Assembly: GCA_910587295.1 (NCBI GenBank) | Contig: CAJULP010000022.1 | Coordinates: forward strand, 5,184 to 69,183 | DNA: 64,000 bases | DNA from: an uncultured Lachnospiraceae bacterium | Lineage (GTDB): Bacteria > Bacillota > Clostridia > Lachnospirales > Lachnospiraceae | Reading direction: 5' to 3' | In this document: in pieces, positions 43,635-52,219 of the stretch | How the letters are laid out: the number at the start of each line of letters is the position of its first letter | How positions within the stretch are numbered: the first letter of the stretch is position 1 | Notes under the pieces: generated by a model | Databases searched by the model: none | Seen by the model: the letters and a program-made list of their open reading frames with translations, nothing else | Told to the model about the DNA's origin: nothing | Program-made: the position numbers and the translations under genes

Positions 43635-45176
43635 ATGAAGAAAAAGTTGATTTCACTGTTAATGGCAGGGGCGTTGGCGGCAGGTCTGCTGGCTGGCTGC
43701 GGCGGAAAGGATGCCCAGGGCGGTAAGGAAGCGGAAACGCCTAAGCAGGAGGAAGCTGCGAAGCCTGCACAAGAAGAGCAGCAAGAACCTGCACAAGAAG
43801 AGCAGACAAGCGGAGAAAAAGAAACGTTAAGGCTTGTGATCAAAGATGTAAGCCCGGAAGATCCTGTATATCAGGAATGGCTGGAGAAGTTTAATGCTGA
43901 ATTGGATGTGGCAGGGATTGGTGCGCAGGTAGAATTGGTTTCCATGCAAAGCGGCACCTATTCGGAAAATCTGGCGCTGCTGCTTAACAGCGGTGACATT
44001 CCTGACATCATTTATTTCCAGGGGGGAGATGAAGAATTTGCATTAAATCAGAACATTTTGGAAGATCTGACACCTTATATCCAGGGGTCTACTTATATTA
44101 AGGGAATGATCGACCAGCGCGCTTATATCCAGACCAGACAAAAAAATTATCCTTACCTGCTTTATTTGTCCGTAATGAGCACTAAAGTGCCTGTTATCAG
44201 GACTGATGTGTTTGATAAGTGCGCAGTTAAGGATGCTTTCCTGGCAGATCCTTCGGTAGAAAACTATCATCAATTAATGAAGGAAGCAAAAGAGCAGGGC
44301 GGCTATTTAGCAGGATATACGGTGGCCGGCGATCTGGCGGAAATCAATAACGTGTTTGACCAGGCGTTTGGCCTTAGTACCACATGGGTAAAGCAGGATG
44401 CAGGTTATGTGTATGGACGTGTCAGCGACGCTTACCTGGAGGAATTAAAATTTTACGCACAGCTTTATAGCGAAGGTCTGTTAGATAATGAGTATGCTTC
44501 CAATAACTGGGAGGATAAAGAAAACAAATTCTTTGGCGACGGTGCGGCGATCGTTTCAGGAACACAGGGAGCAGTTGTTGACAGCTATAATACCAAGCAG
44601 AAGAAGGCCAACGGAGACGGGGCAGTATTGACGGTACTTCCTCCCGCAAAAGGCGTTGCGCAAGGGTATACGCCGATTGATGTCAGCAAGGAATCCAGAG
44701 GCTTTGCGATCAGCGCACTGTCCGAGCACAAGGATCTGGCGTTTGCGGTATTGGAATATGCGGCAAGTCCGGAAGGAAGGGTTTTGGATCTTCTTGGTTT
44801 TGAGGGAACACATTATGTCCTGGATGGAAACGGTAAATTTGAGTTACAGGAAGCACATGATAACTGGTATAGCGTGATCTGGGGGCTTACAGATAACCTG
44901 GATATGGATCAGATGAGCGAAAATACGCCATATATCAGTGAACCGGGCGAAAAATCTTTGGAGATGTTCCTGCAGTATTCAAGCAATGACAATGCGGTAG
45001 TAATCCCTTCTGACTATGCAGTGGCATGGGATGCATGTACATCCGTATATAAAGAGTTCTCAGCGGATTTTGTGATGGGCAATAAAACGGAAGCTGACTG
45101 GGATGCCTATGTGGAAGCGTGGAATAACGCAGGCGGCGCTCAGGTAACGGAATATATCAATACAGTGCTGGAGTAG
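43635..45176 (+). CDS. Solute-binding lipoprotein of the LplBC-type importer
   Basis: This 513-residue extracellular binding protein (bacterial solute-binding family 1) has a lipoprotein signal (AAGLLAGCGG, Cys near residue 19), a Glu/Gln/Ala-rich linker with repeated PAQEEQ units, and the binding domain from about residue 60 on. GGAGG (43621-43625) is 9 nt before ATG 43635. The 115-bp gap upstream can form small hairpins, which may help its mRNA outlast that of the permeases. Confidence 0.9.
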   Translation: MKKKLISLLMAGALAAGLLAGCGGKDAQGGKEAETPKQEEAAKPAQEEQQEPAQEEQTSGEKETLRLVIKDVSPEDPVYQEWLEKFNAELDVAGIGAQVELVSMQSGTYSENLALLLNSGDIPDIIYFQGGDEEFALNQNILEDLTPYIQGSTYIKGMIDQRAYIQTRQKNYPYLLYLSVMSTKVPVIRTDVFDKCAVKDAFLADPSVENYHQLMKEAKEQGGYLAGYTVAGDLAEINNVFDQAFGLSTTWVKQDAGYVYGRVSDAYLEELKFYAQLYSEGLLDNEYASNNWEDKENKFFGDGAAIVSGTQGAVVDSYNTKQKKANGDGAVLTVLPPAKGVAQGYTPIDVSKESRGFAISALSEHKDLAFAVLEYAASPEGRVLDLLGFEGTHYVLDGNGKFELQEAHDNWYSVIWGLTDNLDMDQMSENTPYISEPGEKSLEMFLQYSSNDNAVVIPSDYAVAWDACTSVYKEFSADFVMGNKTEADWDAYVEAWNNAGGAQVTEYINTVLE

Positions 45177-45182
45177 AAGAAT

Positions 45183-46169
45183 ATGATAAAAAGAGAAGAT
45201 CTAATACAGAACAGGGAACTGGCCTTGAATAAGGCAAAAGGGTCGCTTTGCGGCCTGGCAATTGGCGATTCTTTCGGGGATGCGGCAAGGAAACCGGATT
45301 TTCAGAGGGATTACGGGATTACGACTGATTTTCAAAAAGGGGCAAGCTGGAGTACGGATGATACGGAATTTGCCCTGCTTACGGCACTTAACCTGATCCA
45401 AAGCGGCGGTAATTTTACCAGTGATGACGTGGTGGCGTTATGGCTAGAACATGTAGCTACGGAAGATGAGTTAAGGCGGGGCGGTGTCAGTGAAGTGGAG
45501 GCTTGCAACAATTTAAGGCGGGGGTTAAGGCCCCCGGAATCCGGAAGGTTTAACCCGTATCATATGAGTGACGGCGCAGCCATGCGCAGCGGTCCGATCG
45601 GGATCGCGTGTGCGGGAGACCCGGAGAGGGCAGCACATCTTGCCATGGTAGATGCGTCCATCAGCCATGACGGTGATGGGATATGGGGAGCGCAGGCAGT
45701 GTCGGTGGCAGTTTCCCTGGCTATGGTAGATGCGGATATGGATGAGATTCTGCAGGCCGTATTAAAGACAGCACCGGAAAATTCATGGTTCCATGCGGCG
45801 TTGGAACGTGCGTTTTCTATTGTGGACCAGGCTTGCGGGAAGGTGGCGGATGCATGGATGCCGCTGCACGACCAGTTATTTTCCACACACCGTTCCACAG
45901 TGGCGGAGGCATTGCCGGAAGTATTCGGATGCCTGAAGCTTGTGCATTCTGATTTTAAGTCCGGTTTGATCCTGGCAGCTAACTTTGGCCGGGATGCGGA
46001 TACGATCGGAGCGGTGGCAGGCGCAGTGCTAGGGGCAAGATATGGGGCAGACAGCATTCCGAAGCATTGGATTGATAAGACCAGGTATCCTTCCGGTACC
46101 TGCCTCAGTTTTGCAAAAGGGATTGATTTGTTTGAATATGCAAAGGGTTTAGCGGAATTGATCTGTTAG
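45183..46169 (+). CDS. ADP-ribosylglycohydrolase-family enzyme, short form
   Basis: This 328-residue DraG/ADP-ribosylglycohydrolase-fold enzyme should cleave a glycosidic bond to ribose or a related sugar with two metal ions. Metal-binding segments are visible: STDDTEFA near residue 57, DASISHDGDGIWGA in the middle, and GRDADTIGAVAGAVLG near the C-terminus. No DNA- or protein-modification partner is nearby; the neighbours are sugar transport and kinase genes. It is therefore more likely a catabolic glycohydrolase, like YegU next to the YegV kinase in E. coli. Confidence 0.88.
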   Translation: MIKREDLIQNRELALNKAKGSLCGLAIGDSFGDAARKPDFQRDYGITTDFQKGASWSTDDTEFALLTALNLIQSGGNFTSDDVVALWLEHVATEDELRRGGVSEVEACNNLRRGLRPPESGRFNPYHMSDGAAMRSGPIGIACAGDPERAAHLAMVDASISHDGDGIWGAQAVSVAVSLAMVDADMDEILQAVLKTAPENSWFHAALERAFSIVDQACGKVADAWMPLHDQLFSTHRSTVAEALPEVFGCLKLVHSDFKSGLILAANFGRDADTIGAVAGAVLGARYGADSIPKHWIDKTRYPSGTCLSFAKGIDLFEYAKGLAELIC

Positions 46170-46180
46170 AAAGGGGTATC

Positions 46181-48280
46181 ATGGTGGATTTGTATCTGGA
46201 AAAGGTTTATGCCGGTTTTTTGGGCATGAATATCGGTATCAGACTGGGGGCGCCTGTGGAGTCCGGGGTGTGGACTTATGACAGGATTTTGTCTACCTAT
46301 GGTGATATCAGGGGTTACGTGAAGGATTACAAAAAATTTGCCGCTGATGATGATCTGAATGGGCCTGTGTTCTTTTTGCGGGCCCTTAGAGACGATCCGT
46401 CAGAAGAAGGCGTGACGCCAAATGCGGCAGCTAACGCATGGTTAAATTATGCAAGAGAAGGCGTGGGTTTTTTTTGGTGGGGCGGTTATGGCATCAGCAC
46501 AGAGCACACGGCCTATCTAAATTTGAAAAACGGGATTCCTGCGCCCCGTTCCGGCTCCGCCGCGCAGAATGGACAGGTGATGGCAGAGCAGATTGGCGGG
46601 CAGATTTTCATTGATACGTGGGGCCTTATCCATCCGGGAGATCCGAAAGCGGCAGCAGATGATGGGCAGGCGGCGGCAAGTGTTTCCCACGACGGGGAAG
46701 GTTTAAACGGCGCCCGCTTCATTGCGGCGTGCATTGCGGCTGCGTTTACGCAAAAAGATATTGAATCCGTGATAGATGCCGGAATGGAACAGATCAGGAA
46801 GGACAGCCTGTATGCGGCTGTTGTAAATGCGGTCAGGGAGTATTATCATGAAAATCCGGATAACTGGCGCTCATGCCGGCAGATGCTGGAAGACGGCTGG
46901 GGGTATGACAAATATCCGGGGGTCTGCCATATCATACCGAATGCGGGTGTGTGTGTGCTGGCCATGTTGTATGGAAAAGGGGATTTTGCAAGAACGGTGG
47001 AGATTGCCACTATGTGCAGTTGGGACACGGATTGTAATGCGGGCAATGTGGGAACCATATTAGGAGTGTTAAACGGGCTTGCAGGGATTCCGTGGCACTA
47101 TCGGAAGCCGATTAATGACAGTCTGATCTTATCCGGTATTTCCGGGTATCTGAATATTTTGGATGCCCCCTCTTATGCAAAGGAAATTGCGTCTTTGGGG
47201 CTGGAAATGAGAGGGGAAGAAGTTCCCAAAACCTGGAAATGCGCAAAGGACGGCCAGATCTTATTTGACTTTGAGCTTCCCGGAGCGACTCATGGGTTTG
47301 AAGTTTCCGATCCTTTTTACTGCAGGATAGAGCAGACGGAAAAAAGAGCTTACAGCGGAAAAGGTTCCCTTGGGATTTTGATGGATCGGATGAGCAGGGG
47401 GAAATATTGCAAGGTATACTATAAACCTTTTTACAGCAGGGATGCTTTTTCGGATGAACGGTACAGTCCGGTGCTGACGCCTCAGGTATATTCCGGCCAG
47501 AAGGTCAGCATGCGGTTATTTATGGAAAGATGGGATGGATGGGATACCGGGGCGGTTATTCCTTATGTCAGGACCGCGTTTGACAAAAAGGAGCTGCAAG
47601 GCGGCCAGATAAAGCTTTTGCCGGATGAATGGACGGAGGTCTGTTTTACCCTGCCGGATACAGGGGGCAGGCTGATTGATGAGGTAGGCATTATTGTTAC
47701 ATCGGATGCTTCCGTAAAGTCAAAGACATCGGGGATGATCTATCTGGATGATTTTATGGTGGACGGGGATCAGGATTATACGGTGGATTTTGCGAAGCAA
47801 AAGAAAGAATTCGGAACGGTGACACCTTTTTCCGTGGATCATGGCGCATGGGAAATTGTAGAAGATAAGCTTTCCCTGATGTGCTGTGGGGAAGCCTTCG
47901 CCTATGCCGGCAATTATTACGCAAAAGACTGCGTGGTTTCGACGACGGTACAGCCTTTAAACGGGGAAAGCCATTTACTTTTAGTCCGTGCCCAGGGAGC
48001 AATGAGGTTTTATGCCGCAGGTTTTGAGAAGGACTGCCTTGTGATCTACAAGAATAATTTTGGGTTTGAGAAGCTGGCAGAAAAGAAATTTAATTGGGAG
48101 CACGGAAAAGAATATGTACTTTCCCTGCAGGCGCAAGGAAATAGGATCATGTTGTCAGTGGACGGCGGGGAAAGCGTTGAGGCGATGGATGCGGATTTTG
48201 GCTATGGAATGTTTGGCTGTGGCTGCCGTTCCATGGGGAGAGTATATTTTGGTGAGTTTACTGTGCATGCAAAGATATAG
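46181..48280 (+). CDS. ADP-ribosylglycohydrolase-family enzyme with long C-terminal extension
   Basis: A 699-residue protein. Residues 1-350 are a DraG-type domain with metal-binding ADDDLNGPVF, SVSHDGEGLNGARF and SWDTDCNAGNVGTILG. From about 360 to the end there are two beta-rich regions that look like carbohydrate-binding jelly rolls (RAYSGKGSLGILMD; GMIYLDDFMVDGD; a LamG-like end with FGYGMFGCGC). There is no signal peptide, so it should be cytosolic. It follows its shorter paralogue by 11 nt. The extension may hold a bulky or polymeric glycoside substrate. Substrate unknown. Confidence 0.85.
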   Translation: MVDLYLEKVYAGFLGMNIGIRLGAPVESGVWTYDRILSTYGDIRGYVKDYKKFAADDDLNGPVFFLRALRDDPSEEGVTPNAAANAWLNYAREGVGFFWWGGYGISTEHTAYLNLKNGIPAPRSGSAAQNGQVMAEQIGGQIFIDTWGLIHPGDPKAAADDGQAAASVSHDGEGLNGARFIAACIAAAFTQKDIESVIDAGMEQIRKDSLYAAVVNAVREYYHENPDNWRSCRQMLEDGWGYDKYPGVCHIIPNAGVCVLAMLYGKGDFARTVEIATMCSWDTDCNAGNVGTILGVLNGLAGIPWHYRKPINDSLILSGISGYLNILDAPSYAKEIASLGLEMRGEEVPKTWKCAKDGQILFDFELPGATHGFEVSDPFYCRIEQTEKRAYSGKGSLGILMDRMSRGKYCKVYYKPFYSRDAFSDERYSPVLTPQVYSGQKVSMRLFMERWDGWDTGAVIPYVRTAFDKKELQGGQIKLLPDEWTEVCFTLPDTGGRLIDEVGIIVTSDASVKSKTSGMIYLDDFMVDGDQDYTVDFAKQKKEFGTVTPFSVDHGAWEIVEDKLSLMCCGEAFAYAGNYYAKDCVVSTTVQPLNGESHLLLVRAQGAMRFYAAGFEKDCLVIYKNNFGFEKLAEKKFNWEHGKEYVLSLQAQGNRIMLSVDGGESVEAMDADFGYGMFGCGCRSMGRVYFGEFTVHAKI

Positions 48281-48343
48281 TGTTCTATAATGGCAGAGAA
48301 TACAATGCCGTTTACGGTGTGAAAGCGGATGGGGGGATATTCT

Positions 48344-49237
48344 GTGAAAATACTGAATTTCGGGTCTTTGAATTATGATTATACCTACCAGGTCAGCCAT
48401 ATGGTCTGTTCCGGGGAAACGCTTGCTTCCACCCAGCTAAAGACTCATTGCGGCGGCAAGGGGCTGAATCAGTCCATTGCCCTTGCAAGAGCCGGGATCA
48501 AAGTATATCATGCCGGTATGGTGGGGGAGGACGGGCAGCAGCTGGTTGATGCCTGCAGCCGGGAAGGGATCGACGTGGGATATATCCGCCGCGTTGAAGG
48601 GAAAAGCGGGCATGCTATCATTCAGGTGAATCCAAAGGGAGAAAACTGCATTTTGCTTTATGGAGGAGCGAACAGGAAAAACTCTGAAGAACAGATTGAT
48701 GATGTGCTGGAACGCTTTGAAGCGGGGGATATGATCCTTTTGCAGAATGAGATTAATCTGGTGGATGTATTGATTGAAAAAGCTTTCCGGAAGGGGATGA
48801 AGATCATTTTAAATCCTTCGCCCTTTGAAGAACAGTTGATGGGGTATGAGCTTAAGAAGGTGCATACATTCCTGATCAATGAAACGGAAGGAAAGCAGAT
48901 GAGCGGTGAAGAAAATCCGGAACAGATGCTTTGGAGGATCCATCAACGGTATCCGGATAGTGAGATTGTTTTAACTCTTGGGGAAAAAGGAGTATGTCAT
49001 TGCAATCGTGATGGCAAGGTGATTTCCGTACCGGCCTTTCAGGTGAAGGCGGTGGATACCACGGCGGCAGGGGATACCTTTACCGGCTATTATCTGGCGG
49101 GGGTTTGTAAAGGGAATGACAGGAGGGAAGCCTTGCGCACCGCCTGCGGGGCATCAGCGCTTGCCGTGATGAAAAAGGGGGCGGCGATGTCGATCCCGGT
49201 AATGGAAGAAGTAAAGCGTTTTTTGGAAAAAGGGTAG
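48344..49237 (+). CDS. PfkB/ribokinase-family sugar kinase
   Basis: This roughly 297-residue kinase has the sugar-binding GGKGLNQSIALARAG and the catalytic/anion-hole VDTTAAGDTF. It should phosphorylate the sugar released by the glycohydrolases. An ATG at 48329 is in frame, but GGGGGA lies 7 nt before GTG 48344, the likelier start. It resembles the kinase half of the LacI fusion at the head of the operon but is clearly diverged. Confidence 0.92.
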   Translation: MKILNFGSLNYDYTYQVSHMVCSGETLASTQLKTHCGGKGLNQSIALARAGIKVYHAGMVGEDGQQLVDACSREGIDVGYIRRVEGKSGHAIIQVNPKGENCILLYGGANRKNSEEQIDDVLERFEAGDMILLQNEINLVDVLIEKAFRKGMKIILNPSPFEEQLMGYELKKVHTFLINETEGKQMSGEENPEQMLWRIHQRYPDSEIVLTLGEKGVCHCNRDGKVISVPAFQVKAVDTTAAGDTFTGYYLAGVCKGNDRREALRTACGASALAVMKKGAAMSIPVMEEVKRFLEKG

Positions 49238-49254
49238 GCGGTCCTGCCCTTTTT
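49227..49254 (+). terminator. Terminator of the glycohydrolase operon
   Basis: AAAAAGGGTAGG pairs with CCTGCCCTTTTT (one G-U) around a CGGT loop; the stem includes the kinase stop codon. This marks the end of the 13-kb operon. Confidence 0.85.
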
Positions 49255-49324
49255 GCTTGTGGGAATATCTTTGTTAATTTGTTGGAGATTTCGTATAAAA
49301 ATATTATACGGGAGGGAATGGCAT

Positions 49325-50313
49325 ATGGGAATTTACTTAAATTCAGGAAATAAAAACTTTGGGAAATCCATGACGCTGGAGATGCTGGCGGCCTATTATA
49401 GCTGTGGCTGTGATTCGGGCGGGTTGTGATTGCCGAGCTGCGGAAGGCATATGAAGGGGTTGTCCCGGAAACAGAAACGAACCTTGCCGCTTCTTTGGAA
49501 CAGATTTATGTGGAGACGAACAGACAGTTTATTTTTCTCGTTGATGAGTGGGACTGCGTGATGCGGGAAAGGCAAGAGGCGGAAGAAGCAGTATCTTGAT
49601 TTTTTGAGGGAGCTTTTGAAAGACCAGCCGTATGTGGCGCTTGCATATATGACAGGTATCCTGCCGGTTAAGAAGTACGGTTCCCATTCTGCCTTGAATA
49701 TGTTCTGGGAATATTCCATGACGGATCAGAAGGAGCTGGAAGAGTATACCGGCTTTACGGAAACGGAAGTAAAGCGGTTGTGCGGCAGGTTTGGCATGGA
49801 TTTTGACGGGCTGCGTACGGATATTGTGCAGATGTGGTTCGTATATCAGGGTTAATACGCGCGGCTTCCAGAATGATATGCGCACATTTAAGACAAAGGA
49901 TGATGTCCTTACCTTGCTGATTCATTTGGGGTATCTTGTTTATGATTCAGAAAAAAGGGAGGCTTTTATCCCTAACAAGGAAATCATGGAAGAATTTGAA
50001 AAAGCCATGAGCGTGGGCGGCTGGCAGGAAGTCATGCATGTATTGAAAGCAATTGCCTTCGGGGCGGGGATTTGCGGATGTGGTGTTTTTGCCGTTGCCC
50101 AATACCGGGAAACCGGCGCTGGTGGTGGAATTGAAATATGATAAAACTGCCAATGCGGCTATACGGCAGATTAAGGAGAGGCAATATACGAAGGCGCTGG
50201 AAGGCTATCATGGTGAGATTATACTTGTGGGAATTAATTATGATAAGGAGAAGGCGGATAAGCCGCATAGCTGTGCGATAGAGAAAATGGAAGTGGGAGC
50301 ATGGCGAAAGTAA
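49325..50313 (+). pseudogene. Decayed AAA-ATPase-like / PD-(D/E)XK nuclease gene
   Basis: Pieces of a single gene are seen in different frames. The start MGIYLNSGNKN runs straight into FGKSMTLEMLAAYYS, so the P-loop region has lost its middle. QFIFLVDEWDCVMRE is a Walker B segment; a frameshift follows near 49585. LAYMTGILPVKKYG, RTFKTKDDVLTLLIHLGYL and VVELKYDKTANAAIRQI (a nuclease-type E-x-K core) come from three other frames. Several frameshifts and deletions rule out a working product. The intact family is common in Lachnospiraceae. Confidence 0.85.
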
Positions 50314-50346
50314 AGAAGTATGGTCTCAATGAATGAAATAGCTGAT

Positions 50347-50363
50347 CCCCAGCTATGCTGGGG
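50347..50363. repeat. Short perfect hairpin
   Basis: CCCCAGC, a TAT loop and GCTGGGG lie in the 209-bp gap between the pseudogene and the insertion sequence. Only one copy is seen. A second, larger inverted repeat (ATAGCATGA at 50428 with TCATGCTAT at 50492, then T5) follows and may be a terminator. Confidence 0.5.
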
Positions 50364-50522
50364 AGAATAGAGTAAGCTGTAGCGAAAAGGATATCATAAA
50401 AAAGTCTCTTATGTTATACTTTTATTCATAGCATGATTCTTCCGGTTTGAATTGTTTCTAAACAAATCAATTATACCAAACCAAATGGTATTCATGCTAT
50501 TTTTATGTAAATTATTATTGAA

Positions 50523-52063
50523 TGATGTGGGTGTCAAAAGTCAGTGGAAAAACTGACTCTTGACGCACAAAAAGTTATTTTTGCTCTTTGACAACTGAAT
50601 AGAACTATGTTTTCAAATAAAACGCCATGACAGAAGAGTGGTTACCGCTTTATGCGGGCTCAAAACTTCTGCATTTTAGCTTACCTTGGGTAAACCGCAT
50701 TAATTTACTGAAATTTAGGGCAGCAACTCTAAAGCCAAAGAACTGCTTTGTCTTCAGCTTCCCTCTCACTGGCATTTTGTCTACCGCATATTTATTTCGA
50801 AGAACGGATGGAACAGTCTCCACTCCATTGCGTATCCGGCTTATATGCGTTCTCGTTTCCACATCCATAAGCTCCGCTGACTCTAGAATGCGCCTTCTGG
50901 ATTTTAACGGGATAAGCAGGCTGGCGGTCTTCTTCTTTATATTAGGATTGCGCTGGCTTTGGTAGGGGCAGCCTTCACATTGGTGCCTGTGGAATGATAT
51001 CCTTATGGAATCCGACTGTTTTATCAGGTTGGCACAATAACCTTTGTGGGATTTGCCCGCTTTGCTTCTGTAGGTTGCATCCGGGTCAGATGGATTCTGC
51101 AGGATATCAGGAGCCATCCCGTCTCCTTTGCTTTTGGGAATACGGCCGCCGTTATCATCCTTCTTTGTTTGCTCGTCAATGGCTCTCCGCAGGAGCTGGT
51201 AAGCGTCCGTCTGTCCATACTCATCCCTGCATTTTGGAAGCAGGGAGACAGCGTCATTGATGGCTTTCTGGATCTTTTCATTCTGTGGTGTAGACCGATC
51301 ATGGTAAATGACACGGTTCCTGTTATTCGGATCTGCATAACCGTCCAGCCCTTTGATCAGTCCAGCCTGTCCATCGCGTGCTATTTCACGGACGAGGTTG
51401 GCAAGACAGGTATATATAAGTTCCAGGCGCCCCATCTGGCGGATGTCAGGCTCAATCATCATACTGTCCATACGCCTGACAGTTGGTGCAATATCCATAT
51501 ATTCCCGTATGTTTTCTGCAAGGGAAACCATACAGTCGTGAATAAGGTTCTTTCCTGTAACCAACTCGTATGCGGTTACCCTCTCCCGGAATCTGCTGAA
51601 TGTACGGTCGCTCAGAGGCTGGTTTTCATAACTGGTAGTATGCAGGGCATACTGGTATCTGAAATCAAACTCGCATTCCTCAAGTATTTCGTCGTCTGTA
51701 AGGCCATTGAACTCTTTGAGGATGAGCGCTCCGATAATCACATTGACCGGGGCATTCGGACGGGAATTTCTTTTATCGCTGTAAAGAGGAGCAAACAGCC
51801 TTTCATCGATGTTAGAAAAAATGTGGTCTGAAAATGGCTTTGCCCATGATTTATCCAGTATTTTTTGTTTACGCTCTGATAAGAATCCGAGTGAATCGAA
51901 GAGTGAAATCTGCTGGTAATTATTCAAAACAAAAGACATTACTTATACCTCGTAAAATATATATGATGATTATATTTTACCAGAAAACAGCAATGAAACA
52001 TAGCTTTATTTAGTTGTCAAGGAACTAAAATTTAATGATGGCGTACTTTTGACACCCACATCA
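50523..52063. mobile_element. IS1182-like insertion sequence, 1,541 bp
   Basis: Perfect 19-bp terminal inverted repeats, TGATGTGGGTGTCAAAAGT at 50523-50541 and its complement at 52045-52063, bound the element. Both ends are flanked by TTGAA (50518-50522 and 52064-52068), a 5-bp target duplication. The single transposase gene is on the minus strand. Intact ends and duplication mean a recent insertion. Confidence 0.9.
50650..51939 (-). CDS. IS1182-family transposase, apparently internally deleted
   Basis: This 429-residue transposase has the IS1182/DUF772 N-terminus (RPNAPVNVIIGALILKEFNGLTDDEILEE) and the first catalytic Asp region (APTVRRMDSMMIEP). After KAGKSHKGYCANLIKQSDS it jumps to a CPYQSQ zinc-like segment and the normal C-terminal end (NGVETVPSVLRNKYAVD). 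Family members of about 500-550 residues carry a DGAY-type segment with the second catalytic Asp between these points; I do not find it. The element may therefore be unable to move without help. The comparison is from memory. Confidence 0.8.
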   Translation of the reverse strand: MSFVLNNYQQISLFDSLGFLSERKQKILDKSWAKPFSDHIFSNIDERLFAPLYSDKRNSRPNAPVNVIIGALILKEFNGLTDDEILEECEFDFRYQYALHTTSYENQPLSDRTFSRFRERVTAYELVTGKNLIHDCMVSLAENIREYMDIAPTVRRMDSMMIEPDIRQMGRLELIYTCLANLVREIARDGQAGLIKGLDGYADPNNRNRVIYHDRSTPQNEKIQKAINDAVSLLPKCRDEYGQTDAYQLLRRAIDEQTKKDDNGGRIPKSKGDGMAPDILQNPSDPDATYRSKAGKSHKGYCANLIKQSDSIRISFHRHQCEGCPYQSQRNPNIKKKTASLLIPLKSRRRILESAELMDVETRTHISRIRNGVETVPSVLRNKYAVDKMPVRGKLKTKQFFGFRVAALNFSKLMRFTQGKLKCRSFEPA

Positions 52064-52094
52064 TTGAATTTTAAAGGTGCATACGCAGTTATTA

Positions 52095-52121
52095 TAAGTA
52101 ATATAAGCAATATAAGCAATA
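52095..52121. repeat. Three tandem 9-bp units
   Basis: TAAGTAATA, TAAGCAATA and TAAGCAATA follow one another in the AT-rich gap between the insertion sequence and the radical SAM gene. They lie in a short open frame (52072-52173) that could be the tail of a gene cut by the insertion. No function is evident. Confidence 0.5.
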
Positions 52122-52219
52122 TATTGTTTAAGAGAAAAGCAAAATATAAGTGGAAAGAACAGTACTTGAAGTGATATATTTGTTTGAAATTAAACTGATT
52201 TGGTTAGAGGGGATATGTC

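Noticed and set aside
50347..50363. CRISPR repeat or IS200/IS605 end
   Set aside because: Only a single hairpin copy is present, with no spacers and no transposase belonging to it.
51046..51831. Long 261-codon plus-strand frame
   Set aside because: It is antisense to the transposase gene, with no ribosome site and no recognisable protein features.
52072..52173. Short frame FKGAYAVIISNISN in front of the radical SAM gene as precursor peptide
   Set aside because: It has no start codon with ribosome site, contains no Cys, and includes a simple 9-bp repeat; at best the tail of a disrupted gene.
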